DNA from: Gammaproteobacteria bacterium UBA4421
GTDB taxonomy: Bacteria; Pseudomonadota; Gammaproteobacteria; Pseudomonadales; Azotimanducaceae
Assembly: GCA_002389675.1 (NCBI GenBank)
Contig: DGQF01000034.1
Location: forward strand, 128,234 to 192,233
DNA: 64,000 bases
Reading direction: 5' to 3'
Part shown: positions 32,990-42,521 of the stretch, piece after piece
Numbering within the stretch: the stretch's first letter is position 1
Layout of the letters: every line of letters begins with the position of its first letter
Notes under the pieces: generated by a model
The model's input: only the letters and a program-made list of their open reading frames with translations
Told to the model about the DNA's origin: nothing
Database searches by the model: none
Translations under genes and position numbers: made by a program

Positions 32990-35540
32990 AGTTTTACTTT
33001 GGTGGGTGGATGGTGTTGTTCGGCGTGCGGGGTTGACGCTGATTGCGATCGCGGTGCTTACGGCGGCTTCAGGCTGGATCGCCGTCAGCCAATTTCGCAT
33101 CAATTCGGACTTAGGCCAGCTGATCAACCAGGGTGCTTCTTGGCGAGCAGACTTCGATCATTTTGAAGCCCAGTTTCCAGATTTGGTGCGGACCGCTGTG
33201 GTGGTTGTCAGTGCCGATTCGATAAAAAAAGTGGAACAAGTAACCCAGCAGGTGTTGGCCTACTTACATGAACGGCCGCAGCAATTTAGTGCAGTCTCGG
33301 CACCGGGCAGTGAGGCATTTTTCCGAGATCACGCTTTTTTGTATATGGACCTAGATTCGCTAGACGATATGACCGATAGGCTTGCAGAGGCGCAGCCTTG
33401 GCTATCTGCTGTTGCTGAAGATCCGAGTCTTCGAGGTATTTTGCGTTTGGTTGGGGAAGGTGTAGACCAGAGTGCGCCGGCAGGATTCGCCACTGTTCTT
33501 GAGCTGCTTAGCGACTCTGCACGTGAGGTTCTGGCCGGGGGCCGAGGGGAGGTGCAGTGGTCAGACGAGCTTTTGCAAACTCAAGGCACGACTTATCAGC
33601 TGATATATCTCAAACCCAATTCTAGTTTTGGTGAGCCTCTGCCCGATGCAAAGATCATGTCCGAGCTGCGGTCTATGTTTGCCACTCTTGATTTGCCTGC
33701 GGGTGCGGCAGTTAATTTGACCGGCGAACTTGCGCTTCAACATGAGGAAATGGAAGCTGCAGTGACTGGCGTAGGCTTGGCAGGATGGCTTGCTTTGGTT
33801 CTGCTTTTGGTTGTCCTGATATTTGGTGTGCGCTCGCTAAAAATCATACTGGCTACTTTCAGTCTTTTAGCCATCGGTGTGCTCTGGACCAGCGCGTATG
33901 CGATGCTGACCGTTGGTGAATACAATACGTTGTCGCTCGTGTTTGTTGTTATGTTTTTTGGCTTGGCTGTGGATTTTGCGCTGCATTTTTCGCTGCGTTA
34001 TCAGGAAGCAATTAATTCAGCGCAGACTGATGTTCCGGCTGCTCTGCATGTGAGTACTGAGAGTGTTGGGCGAGCAATCACGCTCTGCACCTTAACAACT
34101 GCGCTGGGTTTCCTTGGGTTTTGGCCGACAGATTACCAAGGCCTTGCCGATCTTGGGGTCATCAGCGCGGGCGGAATGTTGGTTGCATGGTTTCTTACGT
34201 TTACTTACTTGCCGGCTTTTTACGCGGTCTGTGGCGCGCCTAAAGTGCATATGATGAACCTGCCGACCAGTGATCGAGTGGTCACATGGTTATTAGGGCA
34301 TCGTTCTACAGTGGTCATTGCGGTGTGTCTTGCCGTTGTGCTTGCCGGATACGGCGCCATACAAACACGCTTTGATTATAGTGTGCTTGCGCTGAAAGAC
34401 CCGCAGGCTGAGTCCATGCAAACCTTGCGCACGCTGCAGCGAGAAGGATTATCCACCGACTATCAGCTGGTTTTGGTTGGGCCTGCAACCGCTGATTTGA
34501 AAGAGATTGAACAATTAGCTGTGGTGGATGAAGTGCGGACGCCGCTTGATTGGGTGCCCGAGGATCAGCAAGAGAAATTGTTAGTGATAACGGATATCGA
34601 ACAACTCTTGTTCACGGCATTAAATCCCTCTGTAGCCCTGCCACCACCCTCCGCTGATGAGCTGCGTATGCGCGCTAAGGACGTGGTCTCGCGGATTGAT
34701 GATATTCTGATTGAAGATCAGCCCGGTCAGGTATTGCCGCTGGATGTCCTGAAGGTATTCCGGGATCAGCTTCGGGCGATGAGTCTTGCTACGGATCAGC
34801 AGTGGCAGCGCTGGAGATATGCGGTGGTTGATAATTTACTCGAGGAATTGCGGTGGATAGGCCGCGCGACCAGCGTAACAGAAGTGGATTTTGCAGGGTT
34901 GCCGCAGTCTTTGCGGAGCCGCTTGGTGGCACCTGATGGTGAGGTGATGACGGTTATCTTACCTGCGCAAGATATCGCCCAAGTCAGTGAGTTGTCGACG
35001 TTCATTACACAGGTCAGAACGTTGGCACCAACGGCTACCGGGCGCCCCGTGATTGAGTGGGGCGTGGGTGGGATCGTGGTGACTGCCTTTTTAGAGGCCC
35101 TGGTTTTTGCCATTGTCGCCATTGTGATTGTTTTGCTGATTGCATTGAGACGTGTTTCTTTGATTTTGATGATTTTATTGCCGCTGGGTTTGGCCGCTGG
35201 GTTGTCGCTTAGTTTGGCCGGTGTAATGGGGTTGTCTTTAAATATGGCTAATATTTTAGTGATTCCGCTGATATTCGGTCTGGGAGTGGATAATGGGATT
35301 CATGTGGTCGACCGCTATTTAGGTGAAGGTGATGTTGGTCATTTAATCCAATCCAGCACGCCGCGAGCGGTGTTGCTGTCTGCCTTAACCACCATTGGCG
35401 CTTTTGCTGCACTGTCGATTTCTCCGCACGCGGGCACCGCCTCGATTGGAGCGTTGTTAACCATTGCCATTGGCCTGTTGCTGTTGATAACCATTTTTGT
35501 TCTACCGGTGCTGTTGGCATCCCAACGCTCAATTAGATGA
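32982..35540 (+). CDS. MMPL/HpnN-like RND-superfamily lipid exporter
   Basis: An 852-residue RND-superfamily protein with two halves, each a large periplasmic loop plus a membrane bundle. Membrane helix motifs include GLAVDFALHFSLRY in the first half and GLGVDNGIHVVDRY in the second, the two acidic sites of proton relay in MMPL-type proteins. Periplasmic domains lie roughly at residues 35-255 and 465-700. It resembles hopanoid-associated HpnN and MMPL proteins, which carry lipids between membranes, rather than drug- or metal-efflux RNDs. It lacks a co-encoded adaptor, as usual for this group, and overlaps mlaA (8 bp) and the next gene (4 bp). Lipid transport is inferred from family and neighbours. 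Confidence 0.85.
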   Translation: MNRVLLWWVDGVVRRAGLTLIAIAVLTAASGWIAVSQFRINSDLGQLINQGASWRADFDHFEAQFPDLVRTAVVVVSADSIKKVEQVTQQVLAYLHERPQQFSAVSAPGSEAFFRDHAFLYMDLDSLDDMTDRLAEAQPWLSAVAEDPSLRGILRLVGEGVDQSAPAGFATVLELLSDSAREVLAGGRGEVQWSDELLQTQGTTYQLIYLKPNSSFGEPLPDAKIMSELRSMFATLDLPAGAAVNLTGELALQHEEMEAAVTGVGLAGWLALVLLLVVLIFGVRSLKIILATFSLLAIGVLWTSAYAMLTVGEYNTLSLVFVVMFFGLAVDFALHFSLRYQEAINSAQTDVPAALHVSTESVGRAITLCTLTTALGFLGFWPTDYQGLADLGVISAGGMLVAWFLTFTYLPAFYAVCGAPKVHMMNLPTSDRVVTWLLGHRSTVVIAVCLAVVLAGYGAIQTRFDYSVLALKDPQAESMQTLRTLQREGLSTDYQLVLVGPATADLKEIEQLAVVDEVRTPLDWVPEDQQEKLLVITDIEQLLFTALNPSVALPPPSADELRMRAKDVVSRIDDILIEDQPGQVLPLDVLKVFRDQLRAMSLATDQQWQRWRYAVVDNLLEELRWIGRATSVTEVDFAGLPQSLRSRLVAPDGEVMTVILPAQDIAQVSELSTFITQVRTLAPTATGRPVIEWGVGGIVVTAFLEALVFAIVAIVIVLLIALRRVSLILMILLPLGLAAGLSLSLAGVMGLSLNMANILVIPLIFGLGVDNGIHVVDRYLGEGDVGHLIQSSTPRAVLLSALTTIGAFAALSISPHAGTASIGALLTIAIGLLLLITIFVLPVLLASQRSIR

Positions 35541-37336
35541 CACTTTGGTTTCGGGCTCTGTTCGTTTTTGTTTTAGCGGGCGCTTGTCTGCGCGTTTTTT
35601 TTCTATTTGTATACCCTCAGGATCTCTCCCTGCCCGGGTTTTCGGGGATAATTTTTGGATTAGTGAACGACGCTGCGGCGTTTGCGATGGTGGCCGGCGT
35701 TGTGGCTTTGGCCGGCTATCTCGGGCTATATTTTTTTCGTGCTATGGTTTTAGTGGCCATTGCCGTGATCCTTATTGTTGGTGTGGCTGAGGTTTTTTTC
35801 TGGCAGGAATTTCAAAGTCGCCTCGACCGCTTGGTGTTTCACTATCTGGCGTTTCCGAAAGAAGTGCTGGTTTTTCTTGACGAGCAGTTTTATCTGAGTC
35901 TATTGATATTGCCCTTCTGCTTGCTGGTTTGGGTTATATATCTTGGCCTGCAACGTTCCGGGCTGGATAGTCATCGGGCGCAGCACAGGCCCTTATGGAT
36001 AGTCATGGGATTGATTGTGCTTATTTGGGGAGAGCCCTTAGGGCAGTCGAACGGGCGCGTGGTCTCTGAATTTGTCAGTAATGGTTATTTGGGGGTGCTC
36101 AAGGCGGCTCGCTATCGTGAAGATGGGGTCGCTTGGTTGCAGCAACCACAGGCCGGTCAGATTTTGCAGCGTCCAAGAATCACAGATAGCTCTGTGGATG
36201 AGATCATCAAGCGGGAATTGAGCCAAAAGCGCCATGTGATGTTGATCATCGAAGAATCATTTGCAGGTCCAGTGTGGATGGACTCGGTCTTGCGAGAACA
36301 ATATCTACCCAACTTTACCAAGCTGTCTGAGCAAGCGCTGGATTTCTCGCATATGTATGCGCCGGGTTCGCGAACGACTCGTGGACTCGAGGCGCTGCTT
36401 AATGGCTTTATGCCCCTGCCAGGCATATCTACGACGCAGCGCGCGCAAGCTCATAAATTGCCCTCGCTGGCTCGTGGAATGCAAGCGGGCGGTTTTTATC
36501 CCGCGTTTTTGTATGGTGGCTGGCCCGGGTTTTCTAATTTCTCAGCTTACTGGCAGGGGATGGGTTTCGCGCAAATCTGGACGCGTGAAGACTTTGACGA
36601 GCCATTTGAAACGAGTTGGGGGGTGGCCGATGGTGCCTTGTTTGATCGGATACTAATAGAAATGTCTGACCTTACTCAGACTAATGAGCGGGTATTCTTG
36701 GCGACATTGACGGTGTCACATCACCGCCCATATGACATTCCTTCGGGTAAAATTGATTATCCATCGGATGAGCGTTCCAGCGTATACGCAATGGCCTACG
36801 CGGATCATGCGCTGGGTGAATTTTTTCGTGCTGCGAAAAAAGAAGCTTGGTTTAAAGATACGCTGTTTATCGTAGCGGCAGATCATGGGTTGAAGCCGCA
36901 AGGTGATGCTTTGATTCCTGTGGGTAGCTATCGTATCCCGATGTTGATGTTCGCAGAGGGTATGACACCGCGGAAAATGTCAGGTATGAGCTCGAGTATC
37001 AGTTTGCCTGCAACGCTGATGCACCTTTTCAACATTGAGCACGGTGAACCGTTTATGGGTGAAAACCTTCTGTGTGATTGCGACACGATAGTCCCTGTGG
37101 AGTATGGTTATCACATTGGCTTGTTAGAACGCGAGTATCTTCACGTGGTTCGAGCTGATGGCCAGTATGCGCAATGGCACTATGACGCGACAGATCTCTC
37201 ACAGACGTTATCTCCCTCCTTTGAGGTTGAGTCTGTTGATGCCCGGCGGCGTTATCGCCAGCGGGTGATCGCAGCGTTCGCGCCCGCCTATCAGTGGTTT
37301 TATGGATCAGATATCAGCGGCGAGCCATTACTTTAA
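35537..37336 (+). CDS. LtaS-like membrane sulfatase-fold phosphotransferase
   Basis: A 599-residue protein with an N-terminal membrane domain of about four or five helices (to residue 170) and a periplasmic sulfatase-fold domain. Metal and nucleophile sites fit lipoteichoic-acid-synthase-like enzymes: MLIIEESF with the metal Glu, GSRTTRGLEALLNG with the candidate catalytic Thr, TVSHHRPYDIP, and AADHGLKPQG with the Asp-His metal pair. In Gram-negative bacteria such proteins (OpgB- and phosphoethanolamine-transferase-related) add head groups from phospholipids to glycans or lipids. It overlaps the MMPL gene by 4 bp and closes the operon; its 3' end overlaps the convergent GGDEF/EAL gene by 9 bp. 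Confidence 0.88.
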   Translation: MTLWFRALFVFVLAGACLRVFFLFVYPQDLSLPGFSGIIFGLVNDAAAFAMVAGVVALAGYLGLYFFRAMVLVAIAVILIVGVAEVFFWQEFQSRLDRLVFHYLAFPKEVLVFLDEQFYLSLLILPFCLLVWVIYLGLQRSGLDSHRAQHRPLWIVMGLIVLIWGEPLGQSNGRVVSEFVSNGYLGVLKAARYREDGVAWLQQPQAGQILQRPRITDSSVDEIIKRELSQKRHVMLIIEESFAGPVWMDSVLREQYLPNFTKLSEQALDFSHMYAPGSRTTRGLEALLNGFMPLPGISTTQRAQAHKLPSLARGMQAGGFYPAFLYGGWPGFSNFSAYWQGMGFAQIWTREDFDEPFETSWGVADGALFDRILIEMSDLTQTNERVFLATLTVSHHRPYDIPSGKIDYPSDERSSVYAMAYADHALGEFFRAAKKEAWFKDTLFIVAADHGLKPQGDALIPVGSYRIPMLMFAEGMTPRKMSGMSSSISLPATLMHLFNIEHGEPFMGENLLCDCDTIVPVEYGYHIGLLEREYLHVVRADGQYAQWHYDATDLSQTLSPSFEVESVDARRRYRQRVIAAFAPAYQWFYGSDISGEPLL

Positions 37337-40300
37337 ATGGACCGTTTTGAGGTCGTGAGCCAACAAACTGAGCATTTGTTTCAGCGGCAGGGCCTGACTG
37401 AATAACCAACCTTGCGCATACTCACATTGGTGCTGTTTTAGGAAGGCCAGTTGTTCTTTGGTTTCGACACCCTCAGCGACTACCTCCATCTTCAGTTGAT
37501 GGGCCATGGCAATGACAGCGCGTGTAATGGCCATGTCGTCCGCATTGGAGGGTAAATCGACCACAAAACTCCGGTCGATTTTTACCGTGTTGATGGGAAA
37601 ACGTTTCAAATAATTGAGTGATGAGTAGCCGGTCCCAAAATCGTCGATGGCCAGACGCACGCCCAGCTTGGAAAGCTGATTGATCGTATTTTGTGCTGCA
37701 TTGATGTCTTGCATCAACATGGTTTCGGTGATTTCAATTTCAATGTTCTGGGGGTCGAGTTCTGCATCCAGGAGGCTTCGGCGCATGGTTGCCACCAAGT
37801 TCGGATCACGGAATTGTCGCGGTGAAATATTGATGGCGACCTGTATAGGGGTTTGCTGTTGAGCTGAGAGCACTTGGCAGGCGTGGCATGCTTGTTTAAT
37901 GACCCATGCGCCAATATCGATAATACTGCCGGTTTCCTCTGCCACCGCGATAAACTCGTCAGGGCCTATCAGCCCAAGGTCGGGGTGATGCCAGCGGATC
38001 AGGCTTTCCACGCCTACGATGCGGTGATCGCTGAGGGAAATCTTGGGCTGATAAAACAACTCGAACTCATCCCGTTCCAATGCCTGGCGGATTTGATATT
38101 CAATCCTTAGGCGGTTTGCTGCATTGATGTTGAGGTCTTCTGAATAAAACTGATAGTTATTGCGGCCATGCTCTTTGGCTTTATACATCGCCAGGTCGGC
38201 GTTTCGCATTAGCTCGTTTGGGTCCAGCGAGTCATCTGGCAGCATGCTGATGCCGATACTGGTGGTGACAATCAGTGGATAGCCCGAAATCTGAATAGGT
38301 TCACGCAGATGGTTGAGGATTTTTTGCGCGACAGCGCCGGCGTCATGGGGTGCCCCAATTTCAGTGAGCAGTATGGTGAATTCATCACCGCCGGTGCGTC
38401 CAACGGTATCGGTGCTGCGCACGCATTGCTGTAAGCGGGTCGCGACCTCGCGCAAAAGTTGATCTCCCATTTGATGCCCAAGGGTATCGTTAACGCGCTT
38501 GAAATTGTCGAGGTCCAAGTACAGTAAGGCGCTGGCGCGCTTGTTGCGCAGGCTTTGCTCGATTGCGTGCTCTAGACGTTCATGGAACAAGCGCCGGTTT
38601 GCGAGGTTGGTCAAAGTGTCATAAAACGCCATGCGCTCCATGCGTTGCTGGCTGCGCTTGATGCTGGTGATATCGGCGATTTGCACGATGTAGTATTGGG
38701 CTTGCCCCTGGCTGTTTTTTTGCAGAACGGTGTGGAAGTTAGTCCAGAGCTCTAAGCCATTATTACAAATCATGCGGCGTTCGGAACGATTCGAAACGTT
38801 ATTGTTGGTAGTCATTGAGGATAGACTGTCGTTCAGATCTTTATGATCCTCCTCAGGTATTAGGCGTGAAATGTGTAAGCCAGATAGTTCTTGCTCGTCA
38901 TAGGCTAATAGCTCTGTTGCCGTGCGGTTGGCCTGAAAAACCCGACCCGTCAGGTCGATGAGCATGATGCCAAATGGCGCGTTTTTGAAAATACCGCGGA
39001 AGCGTTCTTCGCTGCTGCGCAGTCGCTCCTCGGTAGTGCGCTGTTTACTGATGTCCTTTGCGATAATCATGATGTGCTCTTCGCCAGAGAGTTCCACAAT
39101 GCTGGCTGAAATCAAAGCTGGAACGGGTTCACCTTCTTTGGTTAAGAAAGACACCGCGCAGTTGGTCAGCATATGCTCTTGCGTGAGCGTTTGACTGGCT
39201 TGTGCTAAATCACGGTCATCGATTAAACGGCCTGCATCGTAAATAGAACGCCCGATTAACTCAGCGCGTTGGTAGCCGCTGCGGTTGAGCAAGGCATCGT
39301 TGAGGTCTGTAATGACACCATCGCTGTGGCGCAGGATGACAATGCCGTCTGGACTTTGGCTGAACATTTTTTCAAATTTTTCCTCAGATTCAACTAAGGC
39401 TGCCTCTGCGGAAATACGTTTGGTGATGTCGCGTCCAATGCAGAGCAGGCAAAGATCGTTATCTATCTCAACGTAACGCAGAGAGATTTCAACATGTACC
39501 ACGACGCCCAAAGCGGTTCTGAGAGTGGTTTCGCGGTTAATGATTTCGCGGTGTTCTGCTAGGTGCTGGATGATCGCAGCGCGCTCGGTGGCGTTTGCCC
39601 AGAATTTCAGGTCAACTTCAAGTTCACCAACGGCGGCTTCTCGTGAGTATCCGAGCAGGCGGGAAAATCCCTCGTTGAAGTCCAGTACCATGGTGTCTGC
39701 AGCTCGCAACAGCAGAATTGCATCTGGCGTGCCGTGGAACACCTGCGAAAATCGGGCTTGATTAATCCGCGATTCAGCCAGTGCCTGTTGTTGTTCCATC
39801 ACAGTGCTGAAAATCATGGCATAGCCCGGTGCCTCAGGCAGTTTAAGACGGACAGCGCGGCCTGTTGTCATGGTGTGCTCGCCCTCTACCAATCGAATGC
39901 CGTTCAATGCGGCTTCATTGCGATTTTTCTGGGTGAACTGTTGCATGATTTTCATGAAGTCCTGATGATGGTCGGGATCTATGAAGTAGTAGGCAGGCTT
40001 GCCAATGAGGTCAGTATTAAATGCGTTGTGCGCATTGTTATTGGCCCATGTGATGGTGAGTTTTGAATCTGTGAATACCACAACGTCACTGCTTTTGCCG
40101 ACGATACGGCGTAGCTGTAAGTTTGCGCTGGTGGCGGTGCGTTTTGCGCCGGATTGGCACGCGATTTCTTCGAGCTGAAAGACACAATAGCTTGCGTTTG
40201 AAGCACGGTTAATGATTCTTCGAGTGACGCAGGTTAAGGCGTGTTCGGGGCCACAGTTAGGCGTGATGGTGAAACTGAGGCTTTGTGTGGGGTCATAAGT

Positions 40301-40708
40301 CTCATCAAGGAGTGTGCTGCGCACCGCTTGCCAAAGCGTATCGTCGATCAAGTCATTAATCGGGCAGCCCTGCGTTATGGCTTTCTCGTGCTGTAAGAGT
40401 TGTGTCGCGGTGGCATTGGCGGAAAGTATTGACCCATGAAAATCAGTTATCAATACACCTGTGCTGGGGTCTTCAAGGGCGGTGACACAGTCTTCGGGCG
40501 ACCACCAGAGCTTGCTTGCAGGCCAACCTAATAATCCGCCGAGAGTCATCAAAGCCGAGCTGGCTAAAATCACACTCGTAGAAGTTTCCGGTGGAACAAG
40601 CAGATTCCAGCAACCGATAATTAGACCGGCAAATAGGAAAAAGAGCGCGCTGCATTGGGTGAGACGTTTTGTAAATGCTGTTGCTGTCATATCTATTGAT
40701 TGCCACAT
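37328..40708 (-). CDS. Membrane-anchored multi-PAS GGDEF-EAL signalling protein
   Basis: A protein of about 1126 residues with two N-terminal transmembrane helices, then four or five PAS domains (repeats such as DAILLLRAADTMVLDFNEGFSRLLGYSREA, DGIVILRHSDGVITDLNDALLNRSGYQRAE and GIMLIDLTGRVFQANRTATELLAY, given as short family patterns), a GGDEF domain with an intact GGDEF site near residue 770 and a C-terminal EAL domain. The EAL motif reads ESL in VGVESLIRW, which keeps the metal-binding Glu, and the DDFGTGYSSL and KIDRSFV motifs are intact. Synthesis and degradation of cyclic di-GMP are therefore both possible. A TTG at 40765 would extend it; ATG at 40708 is preferred. Confidence 0.93.
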   Translation of the reverse strand: MWQSIDMTATAFTKRLTQCSALFFLFAGLIIGCWNLLVPPETSTSVILASSALMTLGGLLGWPASKLWWSPEDCVTALEDPSTGVLITDFHGSILSANATATQLLQHEKAITQGCPINDLIDDTLWQAVRSTLLDETYDPTQSLSFTITPNCGPEHALTCVTRRIINRASNASYCVFQLEEIACQSGAKRTATSANLQLRRIVGKSSDVVVFTDSKLTITWANNNAHNAFNTDLIGKPAYYFIDPDHHQDFMKIMQQFTQKNRNEAALNGIRLVEGEHTMTTGRAVRLKLPEAPGYAMIFSTVMEQQQALAESRINQARFSQVFHGTPDAILLLRAADTMVLDFNEGFSRLLGYSREAAVGELEVDLKFWANATERAAIIQHLAEHREIINRETTLRTALGVVVHVEISLRYVEIDNDLCLLCIGRDITKRISAEAALVESEEKFEKMFSQSPDGIVILRHSDGVITDLNDALLNRSGYQRAELIGRSIYDAGRLIDDRDLAQASQTLTQEHMLTNCAVSFLTKEGEPVPALISASIVELSGEEHIMIIAKDISKQRTTEERLRSSEERFRGIFKNAPFGIMLIDLTGRVFQANRTATELLAYDEQELSGLHISRLIPEEDHKDLNDSLSSMTTNNNVSNRSERRMICNNGLELWTNFHTVLQKNSQGQAQYYIVQIADITSIKRSQQRMERMAFYDTLTNLANRRLFHERLEHAIEQSLRNKRASALLYLDLDNFKRVNDTLGHQMGDQLLREVATRLQQCVRSTDTVGRTGGDEFTILLTEIGAPHDAGAVAQKILNHLREPIQISGYPLIVTTSIGISMLPDDSLDPNELMRNADLAMYKAKEHGRNNYQFYSEDLNINAANRLRIEYQIRQALERDEFELFYQPKISLSDHRIVGVESLIRWHHPDLGLIGPDEFIAVAEETGSIIDIGAWVIKQACHACQVLSAQQQTPIQVAINISPRQFRDPNLVATMRRSLLDAELDPQNIEIEITETMLMQDINAAQNTINQLSKLGVRLAIDDFGTGYSSLNYLKRFPINTVKIDRSFVVDLPSNADDMAITRAVIAMAHQLKMEVVAEGVETKEQLAFLKQHQCEYAQGWLFSQALPLKQMLSLLAHDLKTVHLK

Positions 40709-40860
40709 GAGTGTTGTGCCACGGGAGTTCCCCGAGATCACAGGCGCAAATTTACCGTGGTGCAAGGGGGGGACTCTATGACATCTCGCACAAAGTGCTC
40801 GCTTGGAGACGGAGTAATGACCTCAACGAGGCGTAGATCACGTTTTTGAGGCGATATAAG

Positions 40861-40881
40861 AGCCAAGCCGCAGGCTTGGCT
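40861..40881 (-). terminator. Hairpin downstream of the small hypothetical gene
   Basis: A perfect 9-bp stem AGCCAAGCC / GGCTTGGCT with a 3-base loop lies 8 bp after the stop of the 40890-41285 gene (minus strand). The stretch after it on that strand starts CTTATAT, so the U-tract is poor. It may end transcription or protect the mRNA 3' end. Confidence 0.5.
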
Positions 40882-40889
40882 GGATCAGA

Positions 40890-41285
40890 TCACTTGTTGC
40901 GGATCTCATCCATGAATTTTTTATGACCTGAGGGGTCGAGAATCATGCTGGCGAAATAAGTTAATAGATCTTTATGCGACTGGTTCAGCCTAGCCTCTGC
41001 CATCGCGCGCTCTCCCTCCTTGGAGGCAATGAACTCAAAGATGGAATGCAATGACGTTTTTGGTCCGACGGCGTCTTGAATTTCCTCGATAACCACGTCA
41101 TGAAGCGCCTCTAAATCGTCCTCAAGCAGTCCGACGTCCTCTGGTGCCAGTACAACATTCGACCAAAGTGTGGCGATATAGACTTGGTAAAGGTTGCGGT
41201 CGATGAATCGGTCAGCGACGGTGGAGCGTTCCCTTATGTCTTGAAATACCGATGCAAATGTTTCTTTTAAAGTGTTGGCGGTCAT
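40890..41285 (-). CDS. Conserved hypothetical protein, small helical
   Basis: A 131-residue soluble, acidic, mostly helical protein with no signal peptide, membrane segment or motif I recognise. It contains RFIDRNLYQVYIATLWSNVVLAPEDVGLLEDDLEALHDVV and later HSIFEFIASKEGERAMAEARL, which read as amphipathic helices. An ATG at 41324 would add 13 residues, but no ribosome-binding site precedes it. It is divergent from the acyl-CoA dehydrogenase pair and followed by a stem-loop. Function unknown. Confidence 0.6.
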   Translation of the reverse strand: MTANTLKETFASVFQDIRERSTVADRFIDRNLYQVYIATLWSNVVLAPEDVGLLEDDLEALHDVVIEEIQDAVGPKTSLHSIFEFIASKEGERAMAEARLNQSHKDLLTYFASMILDPSGHKKFMDEIRNK

Positions 41286-41390
41286 GATGCCTGACTGTGT
41301 TCGCTTGTCCGATGAGATCCCCATGATATTGCATCACAGGCTTGAGAGCATTAGTGTTGCAGGCCAAATTTCTTCTTCGGTTGGTTCAAT

Positions 41391-42521
41391 ATGTTGCAGT
41401 TCGACCGCGTTAGCTTGGACGCAGATACGGAGGCGCTGCGGGACAAAGTGCGCACTTTTTTAGCCGCAAATAAAGCGCACTTTCCACGCCCAAATTCAGA
41501 TTTTTCAAGTGGTCATGACCCGGAATTCAGCCGCAAACTGGGCGAGCAAGGGTGGATTGGGATGAGCTGGCCAAAAGCCTATGGCGGTAGTGAGCAATCG
41601 TTTTTTGAGCGTTATGTGGTTACTGAAGAATTGTTGTCCGCCGGTGCGCCTGTCAGCGCGCACTGGATTGCCGATCGTCAGAGTGGACCGCTGCTTTTGC
41701 GTTATGGAACGGAAGCACAACGCCAGGCCTACTTGCCTGCAATTACGCGGGGTGAATCTTACTTCTCGATTGGCATGAGTGAGCCAGACACGGGGTCTGA
41801 TTTGGCGTCGGTGCGCACGATGGCGGTGAAAGAGGGTGATCAATATCGAATCAACGGCACCAAAATCTGGACAACTGATGCCCACCGCAATCACTTTATT
41901 GTTTGTTTGGTGCGGACCGAACCTGCTGGAGAGAATCGTCACGCGGGGCTGTCTCAGATCATTGTTGACCTGCAAAATGATGGCGTTCAAATCAAGCCTA
42001 TTGCGAATATGTCGGGCAGTGAGGATTTCAACGAGGTGGTTTTTGAAGATGTTATGGTGCCGGCAGATCGAGTGGTGGGAGAGCCGGGTAAAGGCTGGGT
42101 ACAAGTGACCTCCGAATTGGCTTATGAGCGCAGCGGCCCGGAGAGATTTTTGTCGGCGTTCAGGGTCTTTGTGGAGTTGGTGCGTGCCTGCGGCCAACAA
42201 CCTTCACCTCATGAGGCGGCAGCTATTGGTCGTATTGCGTCGCATATAATGACCTTGCGCCGTATGTCTATTTCTGTCGCCGGAATGCTGCAAAAAGACA
42301 AAGACGTTGTTGTTGAGGCCGCGCTGGTTAAAGAGCTGGGCAATAATTTCGAAAAAGTATTGCCGGAGATTGCGCGTTTGGCGGCGCCAATGGCCGCGCG
42401 AAACTCGGCTTTTAGGCGGAGTTTTGAGCAAACTTTGTTGCTGAGCCCGTCTTTTACGTTGCGCGGTGGCACTCGAGAAATATTGCGTGGGGTGATTGCG
42501 CGTGGGTTGGGGTTACGGTGA
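41391..42521 (+). CDS. Acyl-CoA dehydrogenase, larger subunit of a probable two-gene enzyme
   Basis: A 376-residue acyl-CoA dehydrogenase with the FAD-site motifs IGMSEPDTGSDLASVRT and INGTKIWTTDAH, and a C-terminal LRGGTREILRGVIARGLGLR. The catalytic base appears to be the Glu in the helix around AYERSGPERF, the isovaleryl-CoA-dehydrogenase-type position, rather than the medium-chain position near the C-terminus. The adjacent, coupled gene encodes a shorter member of the same family, an arrangement known from heterotetrameric FadE enzymes acting on steroid side chains and bulky acyl-CoAs. Substrate unknown. Confidence 0.9.
   Translation: MLQFDRVSLDADTEALRDKVRTFLAANKAHFPRPNSDFSSGHDPEFSRKLGEQGWIGMSWPKAYGGSEQSFFERYVVTEELLSAGAPVSAHWIADRQSGPLLLRYGTEAQRQAYLPAITRGESYFSIGMSEPDTGSDLASVRTMAVKEGDQYRINGTKIWTTDAHRNHFIVCLVRTEPAGENRHAGLSQIIVDLQNDGVQIKPIANMSGSEDFNEVVFEDVMVPADRVVGEPGKGWVQVTSELAYERSGPERFLSAFRVFVELVRACGQQPSPHEAAAIGRIASHIMTLRRMSISVAGMLQKDKDVVVEAALVKELGNNFEKVLPEIARLAAPMAARNSAFRRSFEQTLLLSPSFTLRGGTREILRGVIARGLGLR

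Noticed and set aside
41505..42200. Long minus-strand ORF (231 codons) opposite the acyl-CoA dehydrogenase
   Set aside because: Antisense shadow of a conserved gene; His/Arg-biased sequence with no family resemblance.
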